Origin: Bacteroidales bacterium
GTDB lineage: Bacteria; Bacteroidota; Bacteroidia; Bacteroidales; GCA-2748055
Length of the DNA stretch: 64,000 bases
Direction: 5' to 3'
Assembly (NCBI GenBank): GCA_029210585.1
Contig: JARGFP010000022.1
Coordinates: forward strand, 1-64,000
The notes beneath the pieces are model-generated. The model made no database searches. It was not told where the DNA came from and saw only the letters and a list, made by a program, of their open reading frames with translations. Below, piece after piece: positions 17,141 to 27,234 of the stretch; positions within the stretch are counted from its first letter, which is position 1, and the number at the start of each line of letters is the position of its first letter. Position numbers and translations under genes: made by a program.

Positions 17141-18712
17141 ATGATGAACAGGAGAACGATATATATAGTCATTGCAGCAGTGATTACGCTGGCCTTTTCA
17201 TGTGAACCCGATCAGGTCATCACGGCTGAATTCGAGGATGCCGAATCTATGTCGATTTACAATTATATTGAAGAAAATGATTCCCTGTATGGCCATTTTC
17301 TCCAGATCCTGGACACCAGCGGGGTCGGCATGATCATAAGCGCATACAATCCCTACGGTGCGGGCTATACCCTGTTTCTTCCCACCAATGAAGCCATGGA
17401 AGAGTTTGTGGCAAGCAGCAGCACTTACGCATCCATGGACCAGCTGCTCGGAGATACAGAGTATGCCAGGATCCTTGCGAAATACCACGTGGTCAACCTG
17501 GGCATCGATGCCAATGACTTCCCGTTCGGTGCACTTCCTGCATATACACTTACGGAAGATCTTCTGACAGTAAATTTTGTGTTGGGTGAAGACTCTGCCT
17601 ACTACAACATCAATAACCAGGCACCCGTAATCAGTACCAACCATGAACTTTCCAATGGCTTTGTTCATGTGATCAGCAAGGTACTGTCGCCCATCACCTA
17701 TACCTCTTATGACTGGATCGCTGCCGATCCTGCATACTCCATTTTCACGGAAGCAGCTGAGGCCACCGGATTTGACCAGGTATTGAACCTGAACCTGAAG
17801 GAAGATTCTTCTGCAACAGCAATTACCCTGTTGGTGGAGCCGGATACTGTATACAACAAGAAAGGAATATATACTTTCCAGGATCTTGTGGACACCTTGC
17901 AAATTACAAACCAGGATTACGCCAGTCCTGATAACAAGCTGTACCAGTATGTTGGATACCATATCCTGGCTGCCAATGTATTCCTCGACGATTTCCTGGA
18001 TATAGCTACCAACTTCACTACCTATTCCAACTTTCCGGTCAATGTCAACGGACGGGGTCTGGATATCATCATCAACAGGGGAAAACAGGTATTTGACACG
18101 ATCATCAACGGGAGCGATACGACCATTATCGATTTTATCGGATTCAACTATGATGCCAGCAACGTCATTACACAAAGTGGGGCCATCCATATCATCGACC
18201 GGGTCATGATGCTGCAGAAGCCCTCGCGCGCAACCGTTACATTTGAATTCTACGAAGAGCCCCTGTTCTCCGAATTCAGGAAAGAACCGGGTGAATATAC
18301 CGTTGACAACCCCGATGCGCTCAGGGTGATCACCTGGACAGGACCGAAACTCGTATTTGTAGAATCTGCAGATGAGGAACACCGTGCATGGGGAAAGGAC
18401 TACCTGTTGCTCAATGGTGATTTTTCTATCACCTACCAGCTCCCGAAAATCGTCCAGGGAGCATACACGGTCTATCTCAGGACCCATGCATACAACGAAC
18501 GGAATGCCCTTGTCGAATTATTTATCGACGGCAAAAAGGTCGGAGGTTTGATCGACCTCTCCACCGGCGGCAGCGAGTCGTGGCCCTATGCAGATGTCGA
18601 AGTAGGGACGATCGATTTCAATAACTACGAATCACACGTGGTGGAGATCAGGGCCCTGATCCCGGGAAGATTAGAATGGGACTATGTAAGATTCGTACCT
18701 GTAACTAACTAA
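17141..18712 (+). CDS. Fasciclin-domain lipoprotein with C-terminal beta-sandwich, 523 aa
   Basis: It starts directly after the SusD stop. The signal peptide MMNRRTIYIVIAAVITLAFSC ends in a lipobox. One clear FAS1 module contains AGYTLFLPTNEAMEEFV (about residues 73-90) and ends with NGFVHVISKVL. A second, degenerate module follows and closes with SGAIHIIDRVMML. The last 140 residues (from about 380) form a different all-beta domain (YTVYLRTHAY, ALVELFIDGKKVGGLID, HVVEIRALIPGRLEWDYVRFVP) that resembles carbohydrate-binding or DUF5108-type modules. I infer a surface ligand-binding accessory to the SusCD importer. The same architecture recurs in the next gene, so the two are probably old duplicates. 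Confidence 0.8.
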   Translation: MMNRRTIYIVIAAVITLAFSCEPDQVITAEFEDAESMSIYNYIEENDSLYGHFLQILDTSGVGMIISAYNPYGAGYTLFLPTNEAMEEFVASSSTYASMDQLLGDTEYARILAKYHVVNLGIDANDFPFGALPAYTLTEDLLTVNFVLGEDSAYYNINNQAPVISTNHELSNGFVHVISKVLSPITYTSYDWIAADPAYSIFTEAAEATGFDQVLNLNLKEDSSATAITLLVEPDTVYNKKGIYTFQDLVDTLQITNQDYASPDNKLYQYVGYHILAANVFLDDFLDIATNFTTYSNFPVNVNGRGLDIIINRGKQVFDTIINGSDTTIIDFIGFNYDASNVITQSGAIHIIDRVMMLQKPSRATVTFEFYEEPLFSEFRKEPGEYTVDNPDALRVITWTGPKLVFVESADEEHRAWGKDYLLLNGDFSITYQLPKIVQGAYTVYLRTHAYNERNALVELFIDGKKVGGLIDLSTGGSESWPYADVEVGTIDFNNYESHVVEIRALIPGRLEWDYVRFVPVTN

Positions 18713-18716
18713 AACG

Positions 18717-20279
18717 ATGAAGATGAAGATGAACAAGATCATAATTTCATTGATGGTTGCAATGCTGATCCTGTCTGGTTGCAAAAAGGAGTGGGAGGAA
18801 CATTACAACGAAATCCCGCCAACCGTGAACAGGAACATGTGGGAGGTGATCAAAGAAGATCCGGAACTTTCTGCATTCGTAGCCCATATGGAAGCATTCG
18901 AGTTCGATACCCTGTTCAGGGAAGCAGGTAGCTCCTATACATTGTTCATACCGAACAATGATGCATTTGAATTGTATGAAATCAGCGACACGGTGAATCA
19001 AACCGTGTTGAATTACCACATTTCCGCACATTTTGTGCAATCGGGAAACATCAAAAAAGCTGACAAGATCCAGATGCTGGGTGAAAAATACGTCCGTATT
19101 GAACACACCAACAACACCACCATATTCGACGGGGTACCCCTGGAATTTGAAAGTCCGCTCTACCTGAACGGTAAGTTCTATGTGATGAGTGAAGTCGCAT
19201 ATCCCAAGCCCAACCTCTTTGAATATTACGCATTTACCAATCCCATACTGGAAAAATATATCCTGGGGCTCGATTCGGTAATCGTTGACAAGGAGAAGAG
19301 CCGGCCCATAGGTTTTGACGACCAGGGAAGGACCATTTATGATACCGTGGCGATTATTTTCAATGAATTCGAAGAAGCGTATTTCCAGGTGAGGGAGGAA
19401 TTCAGGTTCAAATCTGCAACGATTGTCTTTCCGAAAGCAGAGGACTACAATGCAGCACTGGATGTGATGGCAGGCGCACTGGGTGATGTGTACCAGGACC
19501 ATGCTGATATTCCGCTCGACTGGCAGAACGAGATCCTAATCCCATACCTGCTGGAACACGGAGTGTTTGAAAACTCGCTGGCCTCATCGGTATTTATCCA
19601 AACCGGTATTCCAAGTGACTCACTGAAACTGAAAAACATACTTGGCGACAGTATTGTCATCGACTACAGGGTCACTGACCGGTTTGAATGCAGCAATGGT
19701 GTGGCCTTCAATTATGAAAACTTCTCTGTTCCGGATACACTCTTCAATGGATCAGTGAGAATAGAAATGGAACAGTACCTGGAAAAACTGGGAAAAAACA
19801 GGTTTGCCTGGAAACCAAAACTGGTTACAGAAGTCAGTGACAAGAAGTTTTCACCGCGCGGGGACTCCATTCCCACTGCATCCAACGACTCTGTTATGCG
19901 GGTGATATTTGACCCAGGATATACAGGGAAATATTCCGTGGAATTCAAGATCGATAATCTATTCCCAAGAAAATACCTGATGGTGGTACGAACCAATATA
20001 AATTTTGGCGGGGTATTTGACGTTTATCTGAACGACCAGCTTATCCGTACCATGGATTACCATGACTACTACCTCTTCGACTACAGGTGGTACTACTACA
20101 GTGTTACAGGAAAAAGATACTTCCCGGAAGCGCAGGGATATCATAAATGGGATGCATGGGCAATCAACGAACAGCCTTATGGGAAAGCAACCCTCAGGTT
20201 TGAATACAGGGGGCCCAGTGCACTTGTATCACCGGCATTGCTGATCGACTATATTGACTTTATTCCATGGAACGAATAA
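18717..20279 (+). CDS. Fasciclin-domain lipoprotein with C-terminal beta-sandwich, 520 aa
   Basis: Only four bases separate it from the preceding gene. The signal peptide MKMKMNKIIISLMVAMLILSGC ends in a canonical lipobox LSGC. A FAS1 module has SSYTLFIPNNDAFELYE (about residues 63-80); the second module is much degraded. The C-terminal part (from about 390) has KYSVEFKIDNLFPRKYLMVV, GGVFDVYLNDQLI and ALLIDYIDFIPWNE, matching the C-terminal domain of the preceding protein in plan (ligand-binding beta-sandwich ending in Y-x-x-F-x-P). The two fasciclin genes sit exactly between the two SusCD pairs. Function is inferred to be glycan or matrix binding at the surface. Confidence 0.8.
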   Translation: MKMKMNKIIISLMVAMLILSGCKKEWEEHYNEIPPTVNRNMWEVIKEDPELSAFVAHMEAFEFDTLFREAGSSYTLFIPNNDAFELYEISDTVNQTVLNYHISAHFVQSGNIKKADKIQMLGEKYVRIEHTNNTTIFDGVPLEFESPLYLNGKFYVMSEVAYPKPNLFEYYAFTNPILEKYILGLDSVIVDKEKSRPIGFDDQGRTIYDTVAIIFNEFEEAYFQVREEFRFKSATIVFPKAEDYNAALDVMAGALGDVYQDHADIPLDWQNEILIPYLLEHGVFENSLASSVFIQTGIPSDSLKLKNILGDSIVIDYRVTDRFECSNGVAFNYENFSVPDTLFNGSVRIEMEQYLEKLGKNRFAWKPKLVTEVSDKKFSPRGDSIPTASNDSVMRVIFDPGYTGKYSVEFKIDNLFPRKYLMVVRTNINFGGVFDVYLNDQLIRTMDYHDYYLFDYRWYYYSVTGKRYFPEAQGYHKWDAWAINEQPYGKATLRFEYRGPSALVSPALLIDYIDFIPWNE

Positions 20280-20308
20280 GAATATAATTGTTATTGATAA
20301 TCCATTCG

Positions 20309-23300
20309 ATGATGAAATATATGCAAAACAAACTGAACGCAAGAATCCTGGCAATTGCCCTTTTACTGTTCCCGGCAATTGCCCTGGCCACAGCACAGGA
20401 CTCTGTTCGTGTTACCGGTAAAGTGGTCGCCCTTGACGGAACACCTGTTGCAAATGCATCAGTGAGTGTGGAAGGATCCTTTGAAATGCCCGTTCTTACC
20501 GATGCAACCGGAAAATTTTCTGTGATGGTGCCTGGTGGCAACGCATGGCTCATGGTATCTCCCACCGGGGACCTTAAAACAAAAAGGGTATATGTAAATA
20601 AGCGGAGGTCCCTGAAGATCACGCTTACCTCTTCTGACATCCCCTCTGGCGATGACCCGGTAAAGATCATGGCACAGACCATGCCTCGAAATGAAGTGGT
20701 GGCATCCTTTACCGATGTTGATATAGAAAATGTGGAACATTCACCCGCTATGTCGATCGACCAGTACCTGCAGGGCCGGGTTCCCGGCCTGAAGGTGGTG
20801 GAAAGATCGGGACACCCGGGCAGCGGAGCACTGATGACACTCAGGGGTGTGAATTCGGTATATTCCAATAATGAACCGCTCGTGGTCATCGACGGGATAC
20901 CGCTACCGTCTCAAAACCTGTTCGAATCCAATCTAGAGGGATATGCATATAACCCGCTGATGAGTGTGAACATGTTCGATATCTCCAGGGCAATTGTCGT
21001 GAAGGACCCGACGGTCGCAGCATCTTACGGATCCAAAGCATCGAATGGTATTCTCTTCATCGAGACACTGGATCCCAGTACCACACAAACCAGTATTGAG
21101 ATCGATTACCGAAATGGCTTTACCCTGAAGCCGGAAAAGGAAATTCCTTTGTTGAACGCAGCACAACACAGGACCCTGATCAGCGAAATCCTGTTCTCAT
21201 CACCACTGCTGGAAGAAGAAATTGTGGAAGAATATCCGAATCTCTTCCTGGAGCAAGACGATGACAGGTGGATTGATTACCAGCACAATACCAACTGGCA
21301 ACAACTGATCTTTGACGATGCCTTCTATACCAATTTCAATATACACGTAAAAGGAGGTGACGAAATCGCAAGGTATGGACTCTCTTTTGGCTACACAGAT
21401 GCCGAAGGGGTGATCAAAAACACCGGGTACCAGGGCTATAACCTCCGTTTCGTAAGTATGCTCAACATTTTTACCTGGCTGAAAATGGATGCAGGGGTCT
21501 CCCTTAATTACAGCTTTGCCAACATGAAAGAAGCTGCCACTGTGAAGCAAACCAGCCCCATTATGACCAGTCTTTCGAAATCACCCTTACTGAATCCCTA
21601 CCAGTACGACCTGGCAGGAAATGAACTCAACATACTTTCAGAAGTCGATGAGCTGGGGGTAAGTAACCCGCTCGGGACCATCCGGAACTATGAAGCTTCC
21701 AACAGTAACTATAATTTTACCGCTTCACTGGGTCTGACAGCAACAATCAGCAATGCATTGCACGTCAAGAGTAACCTGAGCATGAATTATAATGTCCTGA
21801 AAGAAGCAATATTCATGCCCAACAAAGGGATGGAGCGGTATTACAACTATGAAGCGATTAATGTCGCAAAGCTCACCAATAACAGCCTGAACAGTTTCTT
21901 CAACAATACCTACCTCAGTTACAGCAAAGTATTTAACGGACTACACCGCATCAATTCCAATACCGGAGTGAATCTGCAGATCAATGATTACCAGTACGAC
22001 TGGGGCCTGACCAAAAATGCACATGAAAATGACCAGTACAGGATGATCCAGGATGGCCTGAACGATCTCAGGGAAATCGGCGGTGCCAATAAAAAATGGA
22101 ACTGGCTTTCCTTCTATGAATATGTAAATTATTCGTTCGACAATAAATACCTGGCTTCCGCATCCGTTTCTCTCGATGGATCTTCCCGGGTGGGTGACAA
22201 GGCAGCCAACACCATTAACCTGGTGGTGCCTTTCGGATTGTTCTACTCGGGAGGAATCGGCTGGAGAATCTCCCAGGAATCCTTCATGCAGGGAATGGAC
22301 TGGATCGATGACCTGAAAATTCGCGCTACCGCAGGAAAAACAGGCAATGATGACATCGGAGAAGCCAGTGCAACCAATTTCTACGTCCCGGTGAAATTCA
22401 ATGAAACCGTGGGCCTGTACCCGGGAACAGTCCCCAATGAAGAGCTCAGCTATGAAACCGTTACCATGCTCAATGCAGGTGCCGACCTTTCCTCTGCAGG
22501 GAACAGGTTCAATGCCAGTATTGATGTGTACAGGAACACCACCAACGACATGCTTATTTACAGACCCATCGATCCGTACCTCGGATATGACCTCCGGCTC
22601 GAAAATGGCGGATCAATGGTCAATTCAGGTATTGAACTGAGCCTGCTCTACAGGATCGTGGAAAAAGTATCTTTCAAATGGGATGTTTCCGCAAGCCTTA
22701 CAACAAATCAAAATAAAATTACCGAGATCAAGGGCGACATGTTAAATTATGCAATTCCTGGTGGAGAGCGCGTAAATATGCTCAATGAAGAGGCAAACAG
22801 CTTCTACGGGTATATCTTCGATGGCGTGTATTCCACCCAGGCCGAAGCCAGTGAAGCAGGGCTGATAAATGACAAAAACATTCCTTACCAGGCAGGCGAT
22901 GCCATATTCAAGGACCTGTCAGGACCCAACGGAGTGCCCGACAGAGTGATCAATTTTTACGACAAAACCATACTGGGATCAGCACTTCCGGAATATTTTG
23001 GCGGGATACAAACCACCCTTTCCTACAAAAATATCTCGCTCAATGTGATGTTCCAGTTCTCCTATGGAAATGAAATCTTTAACTATGTAAGGTACCAGAA
23101 TGAGCGTATGTCTACGCTGGATAACCAGAGTGCCTCGACACTCAACAGGTGGCAGTATGACGGACAAACCACGGAAGTGCCCAGGGCCATATATGACGAC
23201 CTGCAGGGAAACGCAGATTTCTCTTCCAGGTGGATCGAAGACGGCTCCTATGCAAGGATCAAACATCTTTCACTGAGTTATCGTATTCCTGACGAATTCT

Positions 23301-23476
23301 TTTTTTTCAGGAATGCAGAGTTCTATGTGTCTGTAAACAACCTCCTGACCCTCTCCAATTACCTGGGGTATTATCCGGAATTCGCATATTCGCACTCACA
23401 AATCAACCTGGGTGTGGATTACGGTCAAACACCTCAATCCATGCAATTCATTGCAGGAATTAAACTGGGATTATAA
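20309..23476 (+). CDS. SusC/RagA-family transporter (second copy)
   Basis: A second SusC-like TonB-dependent transporter of about 1055 residues. I start at ATG 20309, which opens the signal peptide (MMKYMQNKLNARILAIALLL...ATAQ); an in-frame ATG seven codons upstream is less likely. The regulatory-like domain (VRVTGKVVALDGTPVANASV) is shorter than in the first copy. The plug carries YLQGRVPGLKVVERSGHPGS, LMTLRGVNSVYSNNEPLVVI and VVKDPTVAASYGSKASNGIL. The barrel ends in MQFIAGIKLGL. It has only distant similarity to the first copy, so the operon probably imports two related ligands or two sizes of one ligand. SusD follows 10 bp downstream. Confidence 0.94.
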   Translation: MMKYMQNKLNARILAIALLLFPAIALATAQDSVRVTGKVVALDGTPVANASVSVEGSFEMPVLTDATGKFSVMVPGGNAWLMVSPTGDLKTKRVYVNKRRSLKITLTSSDIPSGDDPVKIMAQTMPRNEVVASFTDVDIENVEHSPAMSIDQYLQGRVPGLKVVERSGHPGSGALMTLRGVNSVYSNNEPLVVIDGIPLPSQNLFESNLEGYAYNPLMSVNMFDISRAIVVKDPTVAASYGSKASNGILFIETLDPSTTQTSIEIDYRNGFTLKPEKEIPLLNAAQHRTLISEILFSSPLLEEEIVEEYPNLFLEQDDDRWIDYQHNTNWQQLIFDDAFYTNFNIHVKGGDEIARYGLSFGYTDAEGVIKNTGYQGYNLRFVSMLNIFTWLKMDAGVSLNYSFANMKEAATVKQTSPIMTSLSKSPLLNPYQYDLAGNELNILSEVDELGVSNPLGTIRNYEASNSNYNFTASLGLTATISNALHVKSNLSMNYNVLKEAIFMPNKGMERYYNYEAINVAKLTNNSLNSFFNNTYLSYSKVFNGLHRINSNTGVNLQINDYQYDWGLTKNAHENDQYRMIQDGLNDLREIGGANKKWNWLSFYEYVNYSFDNKYLASASVSLDGSSRVGDKAANTINLVVPFGLFYSGGIGWRISQESFMQGMDWIDDLKIRATAGKTGNDDIGEASATNFYVPVKFNETVGLYPGTVPNEELSYETVTMLNAGADLSSAGNRFNASIDVYRNTTNDMLIYRPIDPYLGYDLRLENGGSMVNSGIELSLLYRIVEKVSFKWDVSASLTTNQNKITEIKGDMLNYAIPGGERVNMLNEEANSFYGYIFDGVYSTQAEASEAGLINDKNIPYQAGDAIFKDLSGPNGVPDRVINFYDKTILGSALPEYFGGIQTTLSYKNISLNVMFQFSYGNEIFNYVRYQNERMSTLDNQSASTLNRWQYDGQTTEVPRAIYDDLQGNADFSSRWIEDGSYARIKHLSLSYRIPDEFFFFRNAEFYVSVNNLLTLSNYLGYYPEFAYSHSQINLGVDYGQTPQSMQFIAGIKLGL

Positions 23477-23486
23477 CACTATTATC

Positions 23487-25403
23487 ATGCTTGATATGAA
23501 GAGGATATTTAAAACAACAGCATACATCGCAGGCCTGGCTTCTTTGCTTCTCCTCACAGGTTCATGTGAACAGTTCATGAACCCGGAACAGGAGCTCAAA
23601 ATTACCGAAGACCGGCTGTATAACGACTGGTACGAATACAGGTCTATCGAAATGGGACTCTATGGATTACAACAAGAACTGGTGGAACAGCTGCTGCTGC
23701 TTGGTGAGTTGCGGGGGGACTTGCTGACAATCACTGAGAACGCCGATGCAGATATGGTGGAAATCTATAATTTTAATATTTCCAAAACGAATAAATATGC
23801 TGCTCCAACCCATTTTTTCAGACTGATCGCAGCCTGCAACAACTTTATCAGGGTGCTGAAAACAGAAAGACCGGAAGTGCTGGATCACGCTGTACCTACA
23901 AATAACTACGACCGGCTTTACGGGGAAGCTCTCACCATGCGCGCATGGGCCTATTTCAATGCCGTCAGGATTTACGGGAAAGTTCCCTTTATTCCCGAAT
24001 CACTCACCACCCTCGAAGAGGTTACTGCATTTGTAAATTCACCTGGTACGTATGTGGACAGTGTACATGTTCTGTTCGGCAAAGACGGATACTACCAGGA
24101 TTCGGTTGCGCAAATTCCCCAGGATACCATTGAGGTATACCAGTTAGAGCTCGAGAAACAGCTCTATGACGAGACCATGGTCATTGACTATTTTACCCAT
24201 GAGCTGGAGAATGATATCAAAGCTGTGGGTGTCAACCATTATATCGACAACAACGACAATACATGGGATGTGATCATCTGGAGGGAATTTGGCTATCATG
24301 CGTTGCTCGGACATATGTACCTGACGCGGGGAGATTATGCTTCGGCATATCCGCATTTCAAATACATCATGTTCAATACCACGGAAAATCTCAGGTACCA
24401 CCTTGTCCAGAGTTTCGCTACCTGGAGATGGCCTTCGATCTTTACCAATATCGACATCAGGGAACATATCTATACCATATGGTTTAATAAAGCCAATTTC
24501 CAGCAAAACAAATTCCAGGAATGGTTTGAATTAAGGGCCCCGCATAAATATATGCTGAAACCCAGCTACCCCGCAGTCAAAAACTGGGAATCGCAGTGGC
24601 GAAATGTAAGGATCAATATCAACAGCTCCAATAAGGCAAGGTCCAATGTGACCCCTCCTAATGGGAGCCCGGGTATTCCTTCAGATTATTTCAGGGGCAT
24701 GGGGGCATCCTATATTTACATGAATGGTTCTGTGCCCATCACCAGTGATGAGATGGCTAACATGCTATACCTGAGAATGCAGGGTGATGAACGGAACTCA
24801 AGGGCCATCATGGAAAACATGGATACCGTGGTATATAAATATTCCATCGGCAAGAATCCCTACGACCAGGATGCCAATTATATCATTTACAGGGCCGCAG
24901 GAATTCATCTCTATCTTGCCGAAATTTACCTGTACTGGGTAGCTGACCATGAAGGTGACGGTTCAAGTCTTATTAAACCAATTTATATCCGGGCAGCAAA
25001 TATTGTAAACGATGGGAGCATCTATACTTCTGATAACTCGCGCCCAGAACTTGGTGTCCGAGGAAGAGTCGGCCTCGGGGGACAGTATGCAGGGATGAGC
25101 GTATCCAATGATTACTGGATCCATGATCCCTACACCAACAAGATCATCGGTTATGAAAACCTGGAGGGGAAGATCGGAAAGAAACAAGCCATCTGGGAAC
25201 AGGAAATCCTCGATGAACGTGCCCTTGAACTTGCGTATGAAGGAGAACGGTTCTATGACCTGATGCGAATTGCCAAAAGAAACAATAAACCTGAAATACT
25301 CGCAGACAGGGTCGCTGCGAAATTCCCTGCCGGAAGAAGAACGGAGATCAGGGAGCTGCTGATGGATGAAAGCAACTGGTACATCAACTGGTTCGATGAA
25401 TAA
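23487..25403 (+). CDS. SusD/RagB-family lipoprotein (second copy)
   Basis: A SusD-like protein of about 638 residues, partner of the preceding SusC. I start at ATG 23487 (MLDMKRIFKTTAYIAGLASL...GSCEQF, lipoprotein signal); an ATG three codons later is equally possible. LYNDWYEYRSIEMGLYGLQ and LLGELRGDLLTITENAD are the N-terminal motifs; GEALTMRAWAYFNAVRIYGK is the conserved TPR helix. RALELAYEGERFYDLMRIAK near residue 575 is the C-terminal signature. It is about 140 residues longer than the first SusD because of insertions in the middle part (near 170-230 and 370-440), which usually form the ligand-facing loops. Confidence 0.94.
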   Translation: MLDMKRIFKTTAYIAGLASLLLLTGSCEQFMNPEQELKITEDRLYNDWYEYRSIEMGLYGLQQELVEQLLLLGELRGDLLTITENADADMVEIYNFNISKTNKYAAPTHFFRLIAACNNFIRVLKTERPEVLDHAVPTNNYDRLYGEALTMRAWAYFNAVRIYGKVPFIPESLTTLEEVTAFVNSPGTYVDSVHVLFGKDGYYQDSVAQIPQDTIEVYQLELEKQLYDETMVIDYFTHELENDIKAVGVNHYIDNNDNTWDVIIWREFGYHALLGHMYLTRGDYASAYPHFKYIMFNTTENLRYHLVQSFATWRWPSIFTNIDIREHIYTIWFNKANFQQNKFQEWFELRAPHKYMLKPSYPAVKNWESQWRNVRININSSNKARSNVTPPNGSPGIPSDYFRGMGASYIYMNGSVPITSDEMANMLYLRMQGDERNSRAIMENMDTVVYKYSIGKNPYDQDANYIIYRAAGIHLYLAEIYLYWVADHEGDGSSLIKPIYIRAANIVNDGSIYTSDNSRPELGVRGRVGLGGQYAGMSVSNDYWIHDPYTNKIIGYENLEGKIGKKQAIWEQEILDERALELAYEGERFYDLMRIAKRNNKPEILADRVAAKFPAGRRTEIRELLMDESNWYINWFDE

Positions 25404-25452
25404 TCGAGTAAATAACTAACAATTTTTTCCGATACAAACAAATATTGTCAAC

Positions 25453-26454
25453 ATGTCCGTATTGAAAATTGTAATAACATCTATTGCCCTTCTTATCATA
25501 TCTCATGCCGGCGCACAGGAAACCACCCTTGAAAAGATCTCTGTCAGCGGAAAGGATTTTGTGACCACTTCCGGCGAAGTGATCGTACTCGATGGCGTAA
25601 GTATACGCGATCCCCATGGCCTGGAAGAAGACGGACTGTGGAGACAACCACATTTTGAAGCAGCCAAAAAATGGGGAGCAGACCTGGTCCGCCTGCCGGT
25701 CCATCCTGCAGCCTGGAGAGAAAGGGGACAGGAAGCTTACCTTCACCTGCTTGACCAGGCAGTCAGCTGGGCCAGGGAACTGGACCTCTACCTGATCATC
25801 GACTGGCACTCCATCGGGAATCTCCACGAGGAAAAATTCCAGAGCCCGGGATATATTACCTCCGTGAAAGAAACACATGCATTCTGGTCCGTTATCTCTG
25901 AACGTTTCGCCGGCGAACCTGTCATTGCCATGTATGAGCTCTACAACGAACCTACTGTCAGCGGCGAGAGGTTCGGAGAACTTTCATGGGCAAAGTGGAA
26001 GGAGATGAATACGGAAATGATCGACCTGGTAAGAAAAAACGATCCGGAAACCGTGATCCTGGTGGCGGGATTCAACTGGGCATACGACCTTACACCGGTT
26101 CGGCATGACCCCATAGAAAGACCCAATGTTGCCTATGTAAGTCATCCCTACCCGCAAAAACGCGAGCAGCCCTGGGAACCAAAATGGCAGGAAGACTGGG
26201 GGTTTGTTGCAGAAAAATACCCAGTGATCCTTACGGAAATCGGGTTCGCACTGCCACACGAAAAAGGAGTACATGTACCGGTACATGGCGATGAAACCTA
26301 TGGCAATGCACTGGTCGATTTCTGCAGCGAACGGGAAATCTCCTGGGTCGCGTGGTGCTTCGATAACCGGTGGTCGCCCCTGATGTACACGGGAAACTAC
26401 GAACCAACACGGCAAGGGACGTTTTTCAGGGAAGCCATGCTGAAAAACGAATGA
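25453..26454 (+). CDS. Secreted GH5-family glycoside hydrolase
   Basis: A 333-residue clan-A (beta/alpha)8 hydrolase, predicted retaining endo-beta-glycanase (cellulase or mannanase type). The signal peptide ends AGAQ at residue 21. GADLVRLPVHP holds the conserved Arg/His; DWHS is at about 117-120. Glu166 in YELYNEP is the acid/base and Glu262 in VILTEIGF is the nucleophile; His231 in SHPYP and Trp304 in VAWCFD complete the active site. There is no carbohydrate-binding module. It is the last gene of the operon, 49 bp after SusD, so its products are the likely ligands of the importers. GH5 covers several substrates; with a GH26 enzyme nearby, beta-mannan is a reasonable but unproven guess. Confidence 0.9.
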   Translation: MSVLKIVITSIALLIISHAGAQETTLEKISVSGKDFVTTSGEVIVLDGVSIRDPHGLEEDGLWRQPHFEAAKKWGADLVRLPVHPAAWRERGQEAYLHLLDQAVSWARELDLYLIIDWHSIGNLHEEKFQSPGYITSVKETHAFWSVISERFAGEPVIAMYELYNEPTVSGERFGELSWAKWKEMNTEMIDLVRKNDPETVILVAGFNWAYDLTPVRHDPIERPNVAYVSHPYPQKREQPWEPKWQEDWGFVAEKYPVILTEIGFALPHEKGVHVPVHGDETYGNALVDFCSEREISWVAWCFDNRWSPLMYTGNYEPTRQGTFFREAMLKNE

Positions 26455-26524
26455 CCTGCCGCAAATACAATCATTACCGGGCTATTCAGTCCCTTGCAAT
26501 TTGCGCTTAGATTTAGGGAACCTT

Positions 26525-27214
26525 CTACTCCGGCTTTTCCTTATTTATATATGTTTCGAACGATCCGGCATCATGATTCCCGGACTCCCATACCTCAACC
26601 CGGGAAAACACAGCACTTTCCTTTACGGAATTATCATGGGAACAGATAAAGATACCTGCATAATATTGTTCAGGGATCGCTGCCGTTTCCAGTACAACCG
26701 TATCAATGATCCTTCCGGGAGCCCCGGTGACCAATTCAAATGAATCTCCCCTTTTTGTGAATTGAATATACAGGGGCCCGGAAGCATCCGATGTTACCTC
26801 CTGCATATCTGATCCCGCTTCAGGGCGGTACTGGATTCCCGTGAGCCCGTCACCATGGATCGTGGCACTCACATGGGCAGCGGCACTGTTCAATGCACTG
26901 CGGAACATCCATCCTGCCTTCCGGTGTGGATTCACCCCTTCCCCGATGAAGCGGATCTCGGCCCGCATGCCAATGTCCTCGTCTTCCCCGAACCAACCAA
27001 AATGGAACTGGTCCTTCCCGAACCAGATGTTTTCCCCTGCTCCGGTAACCAGGTATTCATCCTTTACAATATCATAATAAAAATCTCCCTCCAGGGCACA
27101 CGCACCAATGTCCCGGTGCCCCTCGAACAAGCCATAGTTGGTCTTCGGCTCTGTACATCCCGATACCGGCAACAGTATCGCCAGCAATAACAAATGGTTG
27201 AAATGTTTTTTCAT
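26525..27214 (-). CDS. Concanavalin-like (DUF1349-type) lipoprotein
   Basis: A 229-residue lipoprotein (MKKHFNHLLLLAILLPVSGC). The mature part reads as a jelly-roll fold: ALEGDFYYDIVKDEYLVTGAG, FHFGWFGEDEDIGMRAEI, RKAGWMFRSAL, ISVSATIHGDG-like strands and PEQYYAGIFICSHD. The order resembles the concanavalin-like DUF1349 or TolB-associated beta domains found beside glycoside hydrolases. It is convergent with the GH5 gene and 20 bp downstream of the GH20 gene on the same strand. I infer glycan binding; no catalytic residues can be assigned. Confidence 0.6.
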   Translation of the reverse strand: MKKHFNHLLLLAILLPVSGCTEPKTNYGLFEGHRDIGACALEGDFYYDIVKDEYLVTGAGENIWFGKDQFHFGWFGEDEDIGMRAEIRFIGEGVNPHRKAGWMFRSALNSAAAHVSATIHGDGLTGIQYRPEAGSDMQEVTSDASGPLYIQFTKRGDSFELVTGAPGRIIDTVVLETAAIPEQYYAGIFICSHDNSVKESAVFSRVEVWESGNHDAGSFETYINKEKPE

Positions 27215-27234
27215 AACAGTAAATATTTAAAGAA

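Noticed and set aside
17198-18487. 429-codon minus-strand frame opposite the second fasciclin gene
   Set aside because: It is entirely antisense to a lipoprotein gene with clear FAS1 motifs and shows no recognisable domain.
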